In this document: in pieces, positions 60,841 through 64,000 of the stretch | Numbering within the stretch: position 1 is the stretch's first letter | Layout of the letters: each line of letters begins with the position of its first letter | Assembly: GCF_021018805.1 (NCBI RefSeq) | Contig: NC_086248.1 | Coordinates: 100,613,739-100,677,738 of the forward strand | DNA from: Prinia subflava | Lineage: Eukaryota > Chordata > Aves > Passeriformes > Cisticolidae | Reading direction: 5' to 3' | DNA length: 64,000 nt | Made by a program: the position numbers and the translations under genes | Notes under the pieces: generated by a model | The model's input: only the letters and a program-made list of their open reading frames with translations | What the model was told of the DNA's origin: nothing | The model's database searches: none

Positions 60841-63634
60841 TGTCTTATTGCTCCACAACAACCAGTACACAGAAATAATTTATTCACTGCAGTACTTTCT
60901 CAAGAAAAATGTTTGAGGCAGATGCCCAATCATTCCTCACAGCATTAGTCTAACCATCTCAGGGAGTTACCTCTTGCCACCAAAGCAAGATTTGTTACAA
61001 GAGTCCAGAGGGAGATGGGTGTGTTGCCAGGCTCGCCTGTAAGGGCTTACCTGCATGGCAGTTGTGTGGGAAGGAAAAGATAGAAGAGTCATAAAACCAC
61101 TGTTATGTCAAAAAAACAGTTGTTTTAGGGAGAGCTTTTTTGGGCTACAGTTGGCTGTCTTATTTACTTCCCAAAAAGTCAGTATTCACTAAGATTTCTC
61201 ACTGCATTTCTGGAAGGAAGTTTAAATCAAGAGCCTATCAACTTTTGGTGTAGTGATTACCAGTGTGTGTATTTTTCAGAAGCAGAATAAGAATTCTGTG
61301 TTGGAATGGTGATCTGTGACATAACTGTTGGTCAGCTGTTGCATAATTCCACACTGATGAAAGAAATGCTGATTACTGTTAGTAAATGAATTTTCCTAGT
61401 AAAAGTAATAGGGAAGAATCTTCTGACTTTGAAGTATTTGCCTCTGAAGGTTTGAAACAGGTGATCCAGGAAAACACCGGGTAGTAATTTTTCAAGAGAA
61501 GGGTTTTTTCACAAATAAAAGTCTTCCTGAATAGGATAAAGTGTTTCGGTCTGTCAGCAAGGGATAAAACAGCCTGAATATTAAATAGTAAAGAACCCCT
61601 GTGTTCTGTTGTAATAGAATCATGGCATATGATAAAATAAGATTGCAAAAAGACTTTTGACCTTTTGTTATTTAGTCCGATATTCTTAAATAATTAATTA
61701 TGAAGGAAACAACATATGGGAGGAAAGAATTAAAGCTGCTAATAAATAAATCTATTTGGAATTTTACTGTTTACTGTGCACAGAATTTGGAGACAGGAAT
61801 ACCTTACTTGATAGTCTTTAAAGGTTGCTTTCTAAGCAGGCCTGACCGTGCATTGGTTTATGACCACCTCTGTCAGAACATGTAGACATGTTCTGCAACT
61901 TTTGAAAAATGTTTATAATGAATATCTATCAAATTACCCAAATTACATAAATCAAGAGTTTTTAAAGTCATTGGAAAGACTGTAAAACCTCCCATGTAAG
62001 AGGGATCCAGAAGTAGAAGAGCTTATTTATGAAATTGTAGATTTTTTTCTGAGAGTAATCAGAAGAAATGGTACAGGAAATTTTTGTTCCCAGCAGTTCC
62101 AGCTAGCAGGTTCTCTGTACAGCTGGCTTGTCTGAAATAAGCAAAGTGGTATTTCAGTGATTAATGAGAAATTGCTCAATATCTCATTCTTCTGCCTCAC
62201 ATTCTCAACATCTTGAAGTCAAAATATCAGGTTCATCAGACATTTTGGACCTACCTCATTCTCCTTATATAAATTCTGGGCCATTCAGAAGGAAATTAAT
62301 TTTGGTTTTGACTGTCACAATATTGTCTCTTTCCAGAATACCACTTTACAAAGATACTTTGTGAAGTTATCACTCTTCTGGTCTTGTCTGTCAGCTGAAA
62401 ATTGCTGATGTCTATAATGGTTTCCATCCAGGCAACATATGCTCTCTCTAGAACAGGATTCTCTTCCTATGGTGTTTTATTCACCTTTGTGAATAAAAAT
62501 CATAGAATAAAATTTACAGTGGTTTCCCATGCAGTAAAATTTAATGGGCTCAGACACAAGAGATGTGGTTCATACTTTTGTTTTCATTCTCATGTTACTT
62601 ATTGCAAATCTCCCAAGTTTCTATTTTATATTTAGAAGAGTAAATAATGGTGTTAATCTCTACACCACTGCTTTGAATCCAAACAAGTCTGGGGAATATT
62701 TTGTCGAGGACAGGAACAGATGTTTTTAGTCGTTTTTATTGCTGGACCCTCTGCAGTAAGAGTTGGCTGACCAAAACAAGTCATCTTAGTTGTCATTCAG
62801 GATGTTAAGCCTCAGTTTGGGAGCTTCTAAAGTGGAATGGAGTTATAGCTGATCTCATGGGTACTAGACACAAAAGTTTAAAGTTATAGTAAGTTATTGA
62901 ATTTCTGGTGTAAATTATTTTTCCTATATAGCATTCTTAATAAACACCACTTCAAGTGTGCTCAGTGCTGAAACATCTTTCTATTTGGTTATTTGACTCA
63001 GGGATTTTGCTATTGAAAGGTGTCCATTGTTTTCAGTAACTGGACTAGACTGTCATGTGCATGAAATTTGAGGTCTCCACCTCCTTCCAGAAAGAAATTT
63101 CTTCCAAGTCAATGTCCTCTGTATTGTTATTTATTTTTTTCCCTTTGAGTATCTATGCTTAATGAAATAAGAAATGTTTCCCTAGTGTGAGGCAGATGAG
63201 GAATTATTTTAAATGCATAGGAAGATCCTCTCTTTTACAGAAGGTTCACCAGAGGATTGGAGTTGAGAAGAAGCATATGTTGTTTGTTTCAGTGCTTAGT
63301 GTTTTGAGCAAGTAGCTTATCCCAGAAAAAGCAAATATCCAAGTATGTGGAATCATCCAGAAATAGAGATCTTTAAAGAGGAGAAGAAAAATCGTCAGGC
63401 TAGTTCTGGAAAGGTATTTTTTCGCAAGAGCAGTTGCCCTAGTGATTCAGCTAAGCTAATAATAGCTGGGATTCCTTCCACAAGGGGGAGATGTGTGGCA
63501 CAGTATGTTTATTCACTGTTTGTCCTGTGGTTTAATATATTCATCATTGCATCTAAGTCCAAATATTGATCTGATAGCTTTTTATGGGTTTATTTTTATT
63601 GTCAGTGAAACTTTGAGGGATTTCCAAACATTAA
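60841..63634. other. AT-rich non-coding DNA
   Basis: No gene seen. GCAG|GTAAGC on the minus strand near 61048-61057 is a good donor, but I found no matching acceptor. Frames here are 61-89 codons without domains. Confidence 0.5.
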
Positions 63635-63647
63635 AATTATTATTATT

Positions 63648-63691
<44 letters not shown>
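63635..63691. repeat. Compound (ATT)n-(ATC)n trinucleotide array
   Basis: About four ATT units pass into about fourteen perfect ATC units. A + frame reads poly-Ser through it and is an artefact. Confidence 0.97.
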
Positions 63692-64000
63692 TCCAGAAGC
63701 TTACAAAGATATTTGTCTGTTAAGACAAAAAATAGCCAAAATTGTCAGGGACTGTACAGTTTGGTGAGTGTGGGTCCTTCGTGTTATGTAACTCTTCTTT
63801 GGTAATAACTGGTACCAATGACACAAAGCTCACCTGAAATTTCAAGTCAGGGTGCTTGATTTTAGTGATTCTTTAGCTTGGTGAAAGATCACATATTTCT
63901 TTATGACACATTGACTAGCTGCCTTAGCAAAATTTCATCCTGAGCCATACAAGCTTGCCAAAATCTCAACTAATATGAATAATTTACATTGATAGACAGT
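63692..64000. other. Non-coding DNA to window end
   Basis: Nothing recognised. Confidence 0.5.

Noticed and set aside
61048..61057. Good minus-strand splice donor GCAG|GTAAGC
   Set aside because: No convincing acceptor upstream on that strand within plausible exon length.
1..64000. CRISPR arrays, bacterial or phage operons, rRNA genes, intact retroviral or transposase genes
   Set aside because: None of the required structures is present; all clear repeats are avian retroelement fragments or simple sequence.

Overview
The window looks like nuclear DNA from a bird, most probably a songbird. The evidence is two fragments matching the 3' region of the avian LINE CR1 (32.5 and 48.3-48.8 kb), one ending in the CR1 tail; a tRNA-Ile-like head joined to a CR1-like tail, the structure of the songbird SINE TguSINE1 (43.3 kb); and LTRs of avian type (42.6 and 45.8-46.7 kb, with a weaker candidate at 16.3 kb). 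The rest is AT-rich, poor in CpG, and full of A/T runs and microsatellites. All family names come from memory of consensus sequences, not from a search.

No protein-coding gene could be identified. The longest open frames (114-149 codons) have no recognisable domains and either lie inside repeats or are about what chance gives in 64 kb. There is no bacterial-type operon, rRNA, CRISPR array or intact mobile-element gene. The window is best read as a gene desert or part of a very long intron.

Layout. 0-14 kb: unique AT-rich DNA with an (ATATTT)n array at 4.4 kb, a 22-bp perfect palindrome at 5.87 kb and an isolated CpG cluster at 9.2 kb. 14-17 kb: a possible tRNA-derived A/B-box module, a small tandem repeat and a candidate LTR. 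17-32 kb: mostly unique DNA, with a long T tract, a CTCF-like core at 28.63 kb and a homeodomain-type AT cluster at 29.5 kb. 32-42 kb: a CR1 fragment, a CpG-bearing basic open frame, a (GGAAT)n array and a 19-bp perfect foldback. 42.6-48.8 kb: the repeat-dense part, with LTR, SINE, A/C-rich tract, LTR and CR1. 49-64 kb: unique DNA with homopolymers, G/T-rich tracts and an (ATT)n/(ATC)n array.

The most useful new lead is a possible spliced + strand transcript. Exon-like blocks with good splice sites lie at 35064-35127, 39305-39360 and 53234-53307, followed by a possible terminal exon from 54494 with AATAAA at 54628. Splicing the last two makes a 31-codon frame; splicing the first to the third makes a 25-codon frame. 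This fits a lncRNA with short ORFs better than a conventional gene. It is inferred from splice-site appearance only. I found no convincing undescribed multi-gene system.
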